A stretch of 64,000 bases of DNA, taken from the NCBI GenBank assembly GCA_012931725.1, contig CM022945.1, forward strand, positions 152,668,382-152,732,381, written 5' to 3'. Below are positions 10,247-21,500 of this stretch, in pieces. Positions within the stretch are counted from its first letter, which is position 1. Each line of letters starts with the position of its first letter. A program made the translations under genes and the position numbers. The stretch is from Litsea cubeba (taxonomy: Eukaryota; Streptophyta; Magnoliopsida; Laurales; Lauraceae). The notes beneath the pieces are model-generated. The model was not told where the DNA came from. It saw only the letters and a list, made by a program, of their open reading frames with translations, and made no database searches.

Positions 10247-10940
10247 TTCCCTCTCTTTCCCTCTCCCTACTAAACCCTAAACCTCGCCCGTCGCCTCCCG
10301 CTGCCAGCCCACCCTATCTCCTTCTCCCTCTCTACTTCCCTCTCCCTGCTCGTCGCCGACTGCCGCTCGCCCACCCTCTCCTCTTTCTCTCCTTCTCAAT
10401 GGCCAAAGGAAGCACAACATTTCTATTGTGTTTCTGCCATGGGCTCAAATCGAGTTTGTTCGGTGACACAGGGCCGAACGAATCAGATTCGCCAAGCCTT
10501 CATCTTCAATGGCTGAACAAACTCGATTTGCTCGGCCATGTGTTCCCGAACAAACTCGATTTGTTCAGCGAGTTCGGCCCTGTGTTGCCGAACAAACTCG
10601 ATTTGAGCCCGAAATAAAATGGCAGAAACATCCATATCATTTGCTTCTCCATTTGCCTGTCGCTATTGAGATCTTTGACCACCATTTGCTTGTCCATTAC
10701 TTAAAAACCACAAAATGACTAGGAAATGAATGAGGTTGGCGAGACAGGGAGAAAGAGGGGGAGAGGGAGATGGTGGTTCGGGCGGCAGCCGGGGACGAGT
10801 AGGGTTTAGGGTTTAGCAGGGAGAGGGAAAAAGAGGGAGAAGGAGAGGAAGAGGGAGAAGGGATAGGCGGCGCGTGGCGAGGTCGGGCGGAGGGGTGGCC
10901 GGCTGACAAAGAGAGGGAAGGAGAGGGAGGGGGGTAGTTT
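10117..10940. repeat. Long imperfect inverted repeat (foldback), with CT-rich arms
   Basis: The right arm (about 10605-10940), reverse-complemented, follows the left arm (about 10120-10455) with substitutions and small indels. Shared landmarks are CTAAACCCTAAACC (10270 and 10803 in opposite orientation), GTTTCTGCCAT, GGGCTCAAATCGAGTTTGTTC, and CACAGGGCCGAAC. The centre (10439-10610) has four CAAACTCGATTTG motifs, one inverted. The left arm includes a (CT)n run at 10206-10246. It could be a foldback transposon or the remains of an inverted duplication; no terminal target duplication was seen. It lies upstream of the AAPT-like gene. Confidence 0.7.
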
Positions 10941-12321
10941 TTAAGAATTTTTTTATTTTTTTTTATTTTTTTTAAAATATAGTGTGTGCTGAGTTAGTTG
11001 CAGGTAGCAGCTCTCTTTTATATTTTGAATGTGGTGAGCTCAGTATGCGGATGGTTCAGCAAAGAGCGTTTGCGTATTTAGAATTTCCCCACAAAGACAC
11101 CTCCCATGCCATCAGCCCGGGCCACAAGAAAAAAGAGGCTGAAAATCTCCCATGTAGGCTGAATATTTGTCGGTTCCGAGCCGTGCACCGTTTTCTAGAT
11201 TTCCGTGGTCCTCTCCAATTTTTTCCCTTTCCCAACACTTTGGAGAGCCGGCGAAAGCAAACAAACAAACGAACGGATCTCCATCTAATCTTCTCTCTCA
11301 CTCTCTGCAACTCGAAAGGTCTGGACTCCAATCCCCTCCACTCCTAGTTTCCCTCCAATATCTTTCCATTTCGTTTGATTTCTGCTGCTTTTATTTCTTG
11401 TTTCCAGGGAAGTGATCTCTTTCCAGGTTTTTTGTATTTTCTCTCTTAACTATTTCCGGGAAAATTGATATAACTGTTTCGCAATCTGATCAGTAGAAAA
11501 TATAATGGATGGTATTTGAACGCAATCTGAGCCGATCATTTGGTTCGTTTCGTTTTGTATTGGATCTTGTACACAATTCATGGGATGGTGAGGGTCATCT
11601 CTGACCATCCATTATGCAAGTAGGTGCATTTAAACACAATCTGAGCCGCTCGTTTGGTGAGTCCCTTTTTGTGTTGGATCCTTTACAAAATTACTACTAA
11701 TCGAATGGTTCTAGTTATCTTCTGATCAGTAGCAAACAAAATGGATGGTCAGGATTGCGTGTGACAATCCATTATGCAAATAGTGGAAACATAATGGATT
11801 GTCAGAGTAGTTTTTTCAAATTATAGGTGTCCAGTTGTTAATCTGGACCATTCCTTTAGTAGAACATACTTGGAAGGCTGGAAGTGCTTATGGCTCCTAT
11901 TACTCACTGAGATCAAATGATGTGGCACATTTTGTTTGTGGGTTTGGAACTTAATGTTATGATGCTATTTATCTGATTTAGCCAACTCCAGATTGATGGG
12001 AAAGGCAATAATGTATGATGTTTATCTAATTGTTGCGATTTTGGACAAGTTGGTCTATCAATAGTAAATTAGAGTGGATAGATGATGACTTTCAGCATCT
12101 TCTCAAATGCAATTTCATTGCAGCTCATTATGTCCTAACAACAAGTTACAGACTTACTATTGATTTCACATCTTTATTTAAAAAAAAAACTCTCCTTTTC
12201 AGTTCAGGAGATGAATTTCTAGCATTTTCGGGTCCTCTGAAGAGTAGTTTTCAAATTAGTCTTTTATTTTTTTTTTCTTCAAATCGCAATTTTGGTGTTC
12301 ATATATTGTTTAATTGAGCAG
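10941..12321 (+). promoter_or_regulatory. Probable promoter and 5'UTR/intron region of the AAPT-like gene
   Basis: No coding sequence is visible. A CT-rich, leader-like stretch (11270-11400) precedes possible donors (AAAG|GTCTGG near 11319 or CCAG|GTTTTT near 11429), and an acceptor GAGCAG ends at 12321. This suggests a non-coding first exon and a 5'UTR intron. The segment 11490-11790 contains a roughly 150-bp tandem duplication around AATCTGAGCCG(A/C)TC and repeated AATGGATGGT/ACCATCCATT pairs. Exact transcription start is not determinable here. Confidence 0.4.
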
Positions 12322-12387
12322 GAAATACTCGAGTTTCATCAGAAGTAACTATACACAGTGAAGAAAGTTTGGAGTTTTCTGTTTCAA
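12322..12387 (+). other. AAPT: 5'UTR part of the first coding exon
   Basis: It runs from a candidate acceptor (TTGAGCAG, ending 12321) to the ATG at 12388 in context TTTCAAATGG. No in-frame ATG precedes it after the last upstream stop. Confidence 0.45.
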
Positions 12388-12524
12388 ATGGGCTACATCG
12401 GCCCTCATGGGGTCAATGCCCTGCACAAATACAAGTATAGTGGCTTGGATAGATCTTATGTTGCAAAATACATCTTACAACCTTTGTGGACTCAATTCGT
12501 TCAAATCTTTCCTCTTTGGATGCC
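12388..12524 (+). CDS. AAPT: AAPT coding exon 1
   Basis: It encodes the N-terminal 45 residues, ending FPLWM plus CC of the next codon. The donor is GTAAGT at 12525. The ATG was chosen because plant AAPT proteins begin MGYIG(A/P)HG. Confidence 0.9.
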
Positions 12525-15500
12525 GTAAGTGCTTTTATTTTCTGCTAGATTATATTTTCTTGCAATTATTGTATCACTGTGATGAACTCTTGGTTTTTCT
12601 GAAAATTCAACAATTCAACTTGGGTGCGGTTGTACTGTCGTATATGTTATTGGTTATGGATTGGTCGTAATGTTGGATTGAAAGCTATTCTAGTGGATAA
12701 ATGCCTATGTTGATGCTTAATCATACAGTAAGCAACATTGGATCGAATTTCATGGTCAAATAGCTAGCCATGTGTTAAGTTCTGTTTCGGGCGGGTGCTT
12801 TACAGCTTTATGAGAATCTGCATCCTTTATTTATATTTTTTGTTTGATGCTTGGGAACTTCTTAGGGAGCAGGAGAAGACCTATCTGAAGGTGCCTCTTA
12901 AAGATATTGGTTTTGAGATATCTTCTGGTTTGATGTTATCCAGATGCCGTTCAATTTGAATGGAGCATATACTGGCAAGTGCGAACACCAGTGTACTATA
13001 TCCTAAGTAGCTGGAAAACAACTTCAAGTCAATAATAAGAAAGGAAAAATTAAGCTTGTGTGCTCAAGTAATAACTTACTCAAAATAAAGTAATAAAAAT
13101 ATGAAGCTTTATTCTTACGTGATGATATTGAGCAGAAAAGAAAAAAGAAGTAGAAAATTTTACATGTAGCAGGACCTGGGTTCTTTTTGTTGCAGATTCT
13201 GATACCATAATTATGTCTTGTAGCTATCTCTTGTAATTATCTCTTGATTTGTAGATTGTGATTTATTATAATCCCAGTAATTGAGTGATTTGTACTCCTA
13301 GACTTTAGGAACAAGTTATGTAAAGAGGCTATTAAAGCCGTGTATCACTGTATTGAAAAATAAGTGAATAACAGTATCGAAATCTTCATGGTATCAGAAC
13401 GATCCACTACCAAAGCTTAACCCATATTCCTCTTCTGTAAACCGATTCCATCTACAGTGGCCACCATCGACCTAATTGAATCCTCTACCAAATCCTCTTC
13501 ATCCATCATCCATGTCCAATCTGAAACCTCTGGCTTCAAAGCTAGCATAACCCTCACCGAACTAAACTATGATGTCTGGTCCAGATTATTGAAATCATAT
13601 CGTTGGTCGTGAAAACTCAAATACATTATTGGTGAATCTCCCCAACCTGAAGTGAAGGATCCCTTGTATCCCAAATGGTATGCCGAAAACTAGAAAGTTA
13701 AAGGCGGGTTACTCACATCAATGGCACCGGAAATAATGAAGCGATATCTTCGCTTACGTACGGCTCGCTCGTGAAATTTGGAGTGCCCTTGCCAAAGCGT
13801 TCTATGATGGATCTGACAAAACCCAAATCTTCGCTCTTAATCAGCGTGTTTTTTCTCTCCGTCAATCTGGTCGTTCTCTTCCTACATACTATGGTGAACT
13901 AGTTGAAATCTTCCAGGAATTTGACTACCGAGACAAAGTACACATGAAGGATCTCGATGATATCCTTGCATATAGAAAGTCTGTAGAGAAACTGAGGATT
14001 CATATATTCTTGAATGGACTTGATACTGACTTTGAACAGGTGCGTGGAGAGATTCTTCGCATGGATCCGAACTTGGATCTTGAACACACATATGCGTATG
14101 TTCGCCGTGAAGCCAATCATCGAACTCTCTTGGCCGGTGATCCAACTAACCTTGATTTGGTGGCTATGTTAGCCCGTCGTCCCACACCTTCAACACGGCG
14201 GCCTGGCTCTAATAATGCACCGTCCGCTTCTGCACCCACAAACTGTAGCTATGAAATCAGCAACAAATCCTCTGGGTCATTTGGACCACCTCGAACTTGT
14301 ACTCATTGTGGTGGCACTGGCCAGACCAAGTCTCGGTGCTATGACTTGATTGGCTACCCGGATTGGTGGGATCCTGCCAAGGCTTCAACCAAGTGCAACT
14401 CCAAGTCTTCGTCTACAGCAACTGCTTCTGCTTCTGCTGCCATATCTGAACCATCTCCATCCCAAGCTATGGCCTTGCATATTTCCAGCCCACCAGGTAA
14501 GTCTATCGCCAATTCTATCTCTATTCGGTATTGTACTTGGATTATTGATTCTGGATCAACTGATCATATATCCTTTGATGTTGCCTCTATTTCAACTTTA
14601 AACTCCTCTGACACACATGCCGTTTCTACAGCCAATGGTACTTCAGCTTCTATAATTGGTGAAGGTTCTCTTTCTCTTCCTGATAACCTCAATTTAGACT
14701 CTGTTCTTGTGGTTCCTTCCCTTAATTTTAATTTATTATCTGTCTCTCAAATTACCACTGCTTTGAATTGTGTTGTAATATTTTGGCCTGATTCTTGTGT
14801 TTTCAAGGACATCAAGACGCGGAGGACAATTGGTTGTGGTACCAGAAGAGAGAAGCTCTACTATCTTGATCTCGCACCGTTAAGCTCAAGTGTATTAGCC
14901 AAGTCTTTCTCAGTTGCTAGTCCAACGCCTCCATCATACCTTGACATATGGTTGTTGCACAAGCGTTTTGGACATGCTTCATTTGGATATTTAAAGTATT
15001 TATTTCCCAAGCTATTTTTGAATACATCACCTTCACTGTTTAAATGTGAAGTTTGTGCTTTGGTAAAGAGTCACTGTGTTTCTTTTCCGCTAAGTTTGAT
15101 AAAAGTTCTTTGCCATTTATGATTGTTCATTCGGATGTTTGGGGCCCTGCTAAAATTCCAACACTAAATGGTGCACGATGGTTTGTCTCTTTCATTGATG
15201 ATCATAGTCGAATGACCTGGGTGTGTTTGGTGAAAACAAAGCAAGAGGTTTGCTCCCTCTTTAAACAATTTCACTTAATGGTTGCTACACAGTATAAAGC
15301 TTCAATTCAAGTTCTTCGCACTGATAATGGCGGGGAATATGTCAATCACAAGCTGAAAAAAATCCTTCAACTTCATGGTATTGTCCATCAGACCACATGT
15401 CCCTATTCTCCCTAACAAAAATGGCACCACAGAAAGAAAAAACCGGCAGCTTCTTGAAATGGTCCGAGCCACATTATTTGAAGCCCATATGCCTATTCAC

Positions 15501-18500
15501 TTTTGGGGTGAATCCCAAACTGTCGCTGCTTACTTGATAAATCGTCTTCCATCTCGAACCTTAAATTTCCAAACGCCTCTCGAAACCTTAAACACCAGTC
15601 TATCCTCACCATCCACTCCCAACCTACCTCCAAAAGTGTTTGGCTGCACTGCTTTTGTGCATTTACCTAGTCCTACTCGCCATAAACTTCAACCACGAGC
15701 TCTTCGTTGCATCTTTGTTGGCTACGGTCTCCATAAAAAGGATACCGATGCTATCACCCCCCAACCCACAAGATATATGTGACCATGGATGTTCAATTTC
15801 ATGAACACCAGATGTATTTTCAGGAAGCCGCCACTGCCAGTCATGGGGAGCACAGTCACGACTTACAGTTCTTTGATCCTCAAGTTGAAAACGCCAGTCA
15901 TGACATCCATGAAGCCGCTGGGCCCCTCTCTGATGAACCTGCACCTGATGACCCTGCACCCTATGTTGTATCACCTTCACCGGATGAATATGCACCTACT
16001 GAACCTGCCCCTGCTGAATCTGCACCGGCTGAACCTGCATCTGTTCTGCTCGAACCCGTTGGTGACTCGATTGAGCTCCCACTGTGCCATCATATAGTCG
16101 AGTTGCGTCGCCAATACCACAACACCAATTATTCCCACTTGATGGTTCTTCTCCTCCCGCGTCATCCTCTGCACCCCAGGTAACTCACTAACCTTCAGTC
16201 CGTACACTTCCTACTTGTACCACACGAGGTGTCCCTAGAGTTAGTTATGAACCTGTTCTAAAATCCACCTCTAGGTACCCAATGAATAACTTTGTTTCTT
16301 ACCATAGGTTATCAAAGGATTGTGAATCATTTGTGAATCAAATATCTACTGTACATATACCTACCAGTGTGTAGGAGGCCTTGACAGGACAGACCCCAGG
16401 TGGAAAGAAGCAATGAATGAGAAAATGAAATCCCTTCAACAAAATGCAACATGGGAGGTGGTTGACTTACCCGTTGGAAAGAAACCGGTTGGATGTCGAT
16501 GGGTTTTCACAATTAAATACAAGGCTGATGGGGACATTGAGAGGTTTAAAGCTCGACTTGTGGCTAAGGGATATAGCCAAACATATGGAGTAGATTACGC
16601 AGAAACGTTTGCACCCGTGGCCAAAATTAATACGGTCCGTATACTCTTATCTTTGGCCGTGAATCTTGATTGGCCACTACTTCAATTTGACGTAAAGAAC
16701 GCCTTCCTACATGGGCATCTCCGCGAGGAAGTATACATGGCATTGCCTCCTGGTTGCAGTTTATAGATAGAAGGTAGCAAACAAGTCTGTAGATTGCGGA
16801 AATCATTATATGGCCTAAACCAGTCGCCAAGAGCTTGGTTCGGACGATTCACAAGTTCAATGAAGGCATTTGGTTATCGACAGAGCAATTCAGATCATAC
16901 TCTCTTCATAAAACATAATAGAGGGAAGCTCACTGTACTTATTATATATGTCGATGACATGATTGTGACAGGGAATGGCTCCTTGGGTCCTTTGAAATAT
17001 TTTTTGGGAATCGAGGTGTTACGGTCTAAACAAGGTATGTTCTTGTCGCAAAGAAAATATACTTTAGATTTACTAAAGGAAGTTGGCATGTCAGGGTGCA
17101 AACCATGTGATACACCAGCAGCTGAAAAGGTCAAATTGGGTACTTTTTCGGATCAGATTCCCACAAATAAAGAACGTTATCAACGTCTTGTAGGACGGTT
17201 GATGTATCACGCACACACCCGGCCGGATTTGGCATGTTCTCCTAGTGTCATTAGTCAATTCATGCATTCTCCTAGTGAGGAGCATATGAATGCAGTTATA
17301 CGTATCTTACGCTATTTGAAGTCTTCTCCGGGCAAAGGCATTATGTTCACTAAGGGAGACACTTTATCTATTGAAGGCTATATTGATGTAGATTGGGCCG
17401 GTTCCATTGATGATCAACGTTCGACCGCGGGATACTTGACATTTGTGGGCGGAAATCTAGTTACATGGCGAAGCAAAAAACAAGGAGTTGTGGCTAGATC
17501 TAGTGCGGAAGCTGAGTATAGAGGAATGGCCAAAGGTATATGTGAGCTTTTATGGATCAAAAGGCTGCTGCGGGAGCTCAGGATTCCATCATAGTCGATA
17601 ATAAAGTGGCATGTGATATCGCTTATAATCCTGTTCAACACGATCAGACAAAACATGTGGAAGTTGACAAACATTTTATTAAGGAAAAACTGGAAGCACG
17701 AATTATTGAAGTTCTTCATGTTCGATCACAAGCTCAACTGGCGGATATTCTTACTATGGCAGTATCAAGTCAAGCTTTTCATGGAATCGTTGACAAGTTG
17801 GGCATAAGAAACATCTATGCACCAACTTGAGGGGGAGTGTTGCAGATTCTGATACCATAATTATCTCTTCTAGTTAATCTCTTGTAATTATATCTTGATT
17901 TGTAGATTGATAGCCATATCCCTGTAATTGAGTGATTTATTATAATCCCTGTAATTGAGTGATTTGTACTCCTAGACTTTAGGAACAAGCTGAGTAAAGA
18001 GGCAATTAAAGCCGTGTATCACTGAATTGAAAAATAAGTGAATAACAGTATCGAAATCTTCACTTTTCAGGATGGTTTTGGCCTGAATGGCTGAGATTTT
18101 TTACAAGAATGTTGTGAAATTGGTATGAAAATTGAGCCAGCTTTTGGAAGTGGATTCCCTTGCAAACTATTGTCTGAAATTTAATGAACAGGACTGCTTT
18201 GAGATGAAATCTATGAGTGGCTCCAAGAAAATAGAAAATTAATGAGTGTCATCGGAGATGGTTTGGCCAGGTATTTAGGAGTCATATTACCTAAATTGGG
18301 CATGCAACAAACTGTTGGAGGGACGTGTCATTCAAACTGCTTTGATTGGCTGTGATGTCACGATGATCTACAAAGTATAGAAGTATTCATATAAAAAAAA
18401 ATGAACAGCTAATGCTAGTTGACCGAGTGGTTCAAGTGTTCATTATTGACCAGTTCTACCTGCGTCTGACTGGATCTAACCAGTTTTATGATTTTGGACT

Positions 18501-21500
18501 TGGCCTGCTGGAGAAGGCACTGGTCCTGGTTGAAAACAGTTCCACCAGTCTGTTTTCGTTTTAAATGACCAAAAGAACCACTATGTAAAAAACTTCAGTG
18601 CAAGTACAAGGCCCCAGGAGAAGGTTGAGGACAGAATGGAGTTGGAAGGAAGTAGTTACAAGTAACATGTTATATTGTGGTGAGTCTTTGTTATGAATTT
18701 GTTAGTTATATATTGTCATATTCTGCTAAGAGATACCTCTCACGGATTTGCATGAGGGATAATCATTTTACAGCCATGTGAGATTACCCATGACCATGAT
18801 AAATCCAGCCCCCTCACACTCACTAACCCCCCGTGAATTACCACTCACCCTAATTTGGATTAGAGGCCTTAGAGTTTAATAGTTTCTTAAGTTACATTTT
18901 TCATGAGATTAAATAAAATGTGAGTATAATTCTCATTAGTGTCAAATTAGCGTGAGTGCTAATTCACGGGTGTTGGTGATTCTGGATTTATCATGACGTG
19001 TCTCACGTGGTTGCGTGAGAGGTACCTCTTAGCAGAAGCTTACAATCATAGATACACACACGAATATTTTCATTACAACAATTCTAATTTTGTGTTTCTA
19101 CCGTCGAACATTTTACTATTTACTAACTGCTCATTGATTACAAAAAAGATTTGTGTGCTTGTTGTGTAGTAACTTTGATAGCCTTATTAAAATCATATTG
19201 CACTATGTGACAGACTGTGTTGCCCAATGCCCCTCCCTCATCCCGCCTTCCTTTTTAATTCTTGTGAAGTTATATGTTTATTTGTACCGGGTTATTACTT
19301 ATATGTTTTTCATATACACCAAAAGTTAATTATTATGTTTTACTTGGTTTTGTTGATGCCCATTTGGATGCACCAACCAGACCGAACATGGTAAGGCATT
19401 CTTTGGCACTTGTCTTCTTTCATACCTTTATTTTGATTGATCAACTACAAAAGTCTCATTGTTGATTATTTACTAAAGAACTGCTGCCTTTCAATTTAAA
19501 CTCCAGATTACACTCACAGGGTTCATGTTCCTAGTCATATCTGCAATTCTTGGCTATGTAAGTGGGATCTTTTCATATGTTATGTTTTTCAGATCATCCA
19601 TTAGTATTTACTTTTCCTATAATTGTTGTCTTTTCCTGGTCCAGGTTCATCTCTTTTGATTCTTTCAGAAATTTAGAATGATTTAGTTGGATTCTTAATG
19701 GATATTTTGTGGGCTTCCTGCAGATGCTGATTAGGTTCAAAATTTATTATTTTGGCGACTTGTGCTGTTTTTGATAAAATTTCTTAAAGAAACTTATTTA
19801 AAGAGTTAATTTTACTCTTGATAAAATTTCTTAAAAGAAACTTATTTAAAGAGTTAATTTTCCTTTTATGGAGTGTTTTTTGTTCTGGAATCTTCTAGTT
19901 AGAATTAGATTAGTTGTCACTTTTCAAGTTCATTCCATGTACACGTCAGGGGTATTATAATCAACGGGTATCATCTTTGTGCGTGTGTTTATAGTTTCGT
20001 GAACTGCTGAATTTCTAGTAATGTTGTTGCCTTTTCTTCCCTACCAAAGTTGTCCATTAAGTAAGAATCCTTTTTCTTCTGTTGGCTTGGCAGATCCACT
20101 TTCATTGACTAGTTTGGATTGCATCACTTGGTCTGAACTCAAGTTGATTTGGCCAGCTAATCCATTCGTTATTCTATCAATTCAGGCACAACTTGGTTCA
20201 GGTCAGAAAGATTTAGGGAGCATTCTAAAAACAACTGTAATCTCTAAGATCCCGTAGCTAGGTTGGAAGGTTCTGTAAGCCATCATCATGAGGCTGCAGG
20301 TTCAAGTCTGTTGTCAATTGGGGGAAAAACTGTGACGGCATGGTTGGTCATATTTGTTAGACACATGTTGGCACTTGGTATTTCTATTTGGAAACAGTCT
20401 CAGTTCGTTAATTTTCTTTTTGTGTATTTTGGAAGTGATGTCTATAGAATTCTAATTGAGCTCTTGTCACATATGTCCATCCTTTTCAAAATAACTCTTC
20501 TATCATTCTATCTGAATTCTCCTACTAGTCGATTCTCTTTGATTTTGTCCTTTTTGTTGTTGCAGATATATTCACCTTGTCTGGATTCAGCTCCCCCAAG
20601 ATGGTTGCATTTTGCACATGGATTGCTTCTCTTCTTATATCAGGTCCTTTTTTTTTTATTTCTATCTCAGAAATCAGAATAGTTCAATTAAATATGATCC
20701 TCATACTTGTGTGGACTATGCACTGTGCTTACCTGCAGCTGATGTGATGTTTTGCTGAAGTGTTATGTTTGTACGAAGAATTTTTGCACTTGCCTTCTGC
20801 GATATACTACCACTACTACTATTATTGTTTTCATTATAATTATTATGATATGTTCTTCAAGTATATCTATCATCATTTTATTTCTGTATATGTATCATTT
20901 GCATACTTAATGCACTTTACATTATGAGACCTTTTATTGCTAATACCTTTTGGGTTTTAAGGCAAAATGAAGCATTGCACATAAATGCCTGATATTTGAT
21001 GACCCTCTAGACTGAATATATATTTTGCAACTTCTATGTTGATGTACAAAGAGCTAAAATTATTGTGAGAATTGAATCTCAAGAGATAACACAGAGAGAT
21101 TCATTCCGATACCTTGCCTCGAGAATTCGTAAGGACCAATAAAATGAGGATGATGCCAAAACGTATGATAAGAGCAAGATGGATGAAGTGGAGATTTTCT
21201 TCTAGAGTGCTTTGTGATTGGCTACTTCATTGCATAATTTCAAAATTTGTTTCATTTCGGAAGAATTATCTGAATAATTGAATACCTACCTAAATTTCAC
21301 TCTAACAGGAAATAGGGTCTAGCCAAATTCCACTCTAATAGGAAATAGGGCTCTCTAAATTTCACCCAAAATAGGAAAGAGAGCCCTAGAAAAATTTCAC
21401 TCTTATAGTATAATTGTTTTTATAATAAAATTGTAAAAAAACCTCCAAGATTTGGAACTTTTTGAAAAAATTTTGGAAAATTTTCATAAGGCTTAGCTAC

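Larger units (their letters stand above)
13188..18062 (+). mobile_element. Ty1/copia LTR retrotransposon in AAPT intron 1, degraded
   Basis: LTRs at 13188-13388 and 17838-18062 both start TGTTGCAGATTCTGATACC and end ATCGAAATCTTCA. The target duplication CTTTT is present at 13183-13187 and 18063-18067. The PBS follows the left LTR and a polypurine tract precedes the right one. It lies in the same orientation as the host gene. Coding content is gag-protease-integrase-RT-RNase H, the copia order, with several disabling changes. Confidence 0.93.

Noticed and set aside
10271..10816. Telomere-like CCCTAAA/TTTAGGG motifs (10271-10283 and 10801-10816)
   Set aside because: Only two units in each place, in opposite arms of the inverted repeat. 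This is arm symmetry, not an interstitial telomere.
20255..20310. tRNA gene
   Set aside because: A and B box-like words are present, but no acceptor stem or anticodon arm can be formed; at most a SINE.
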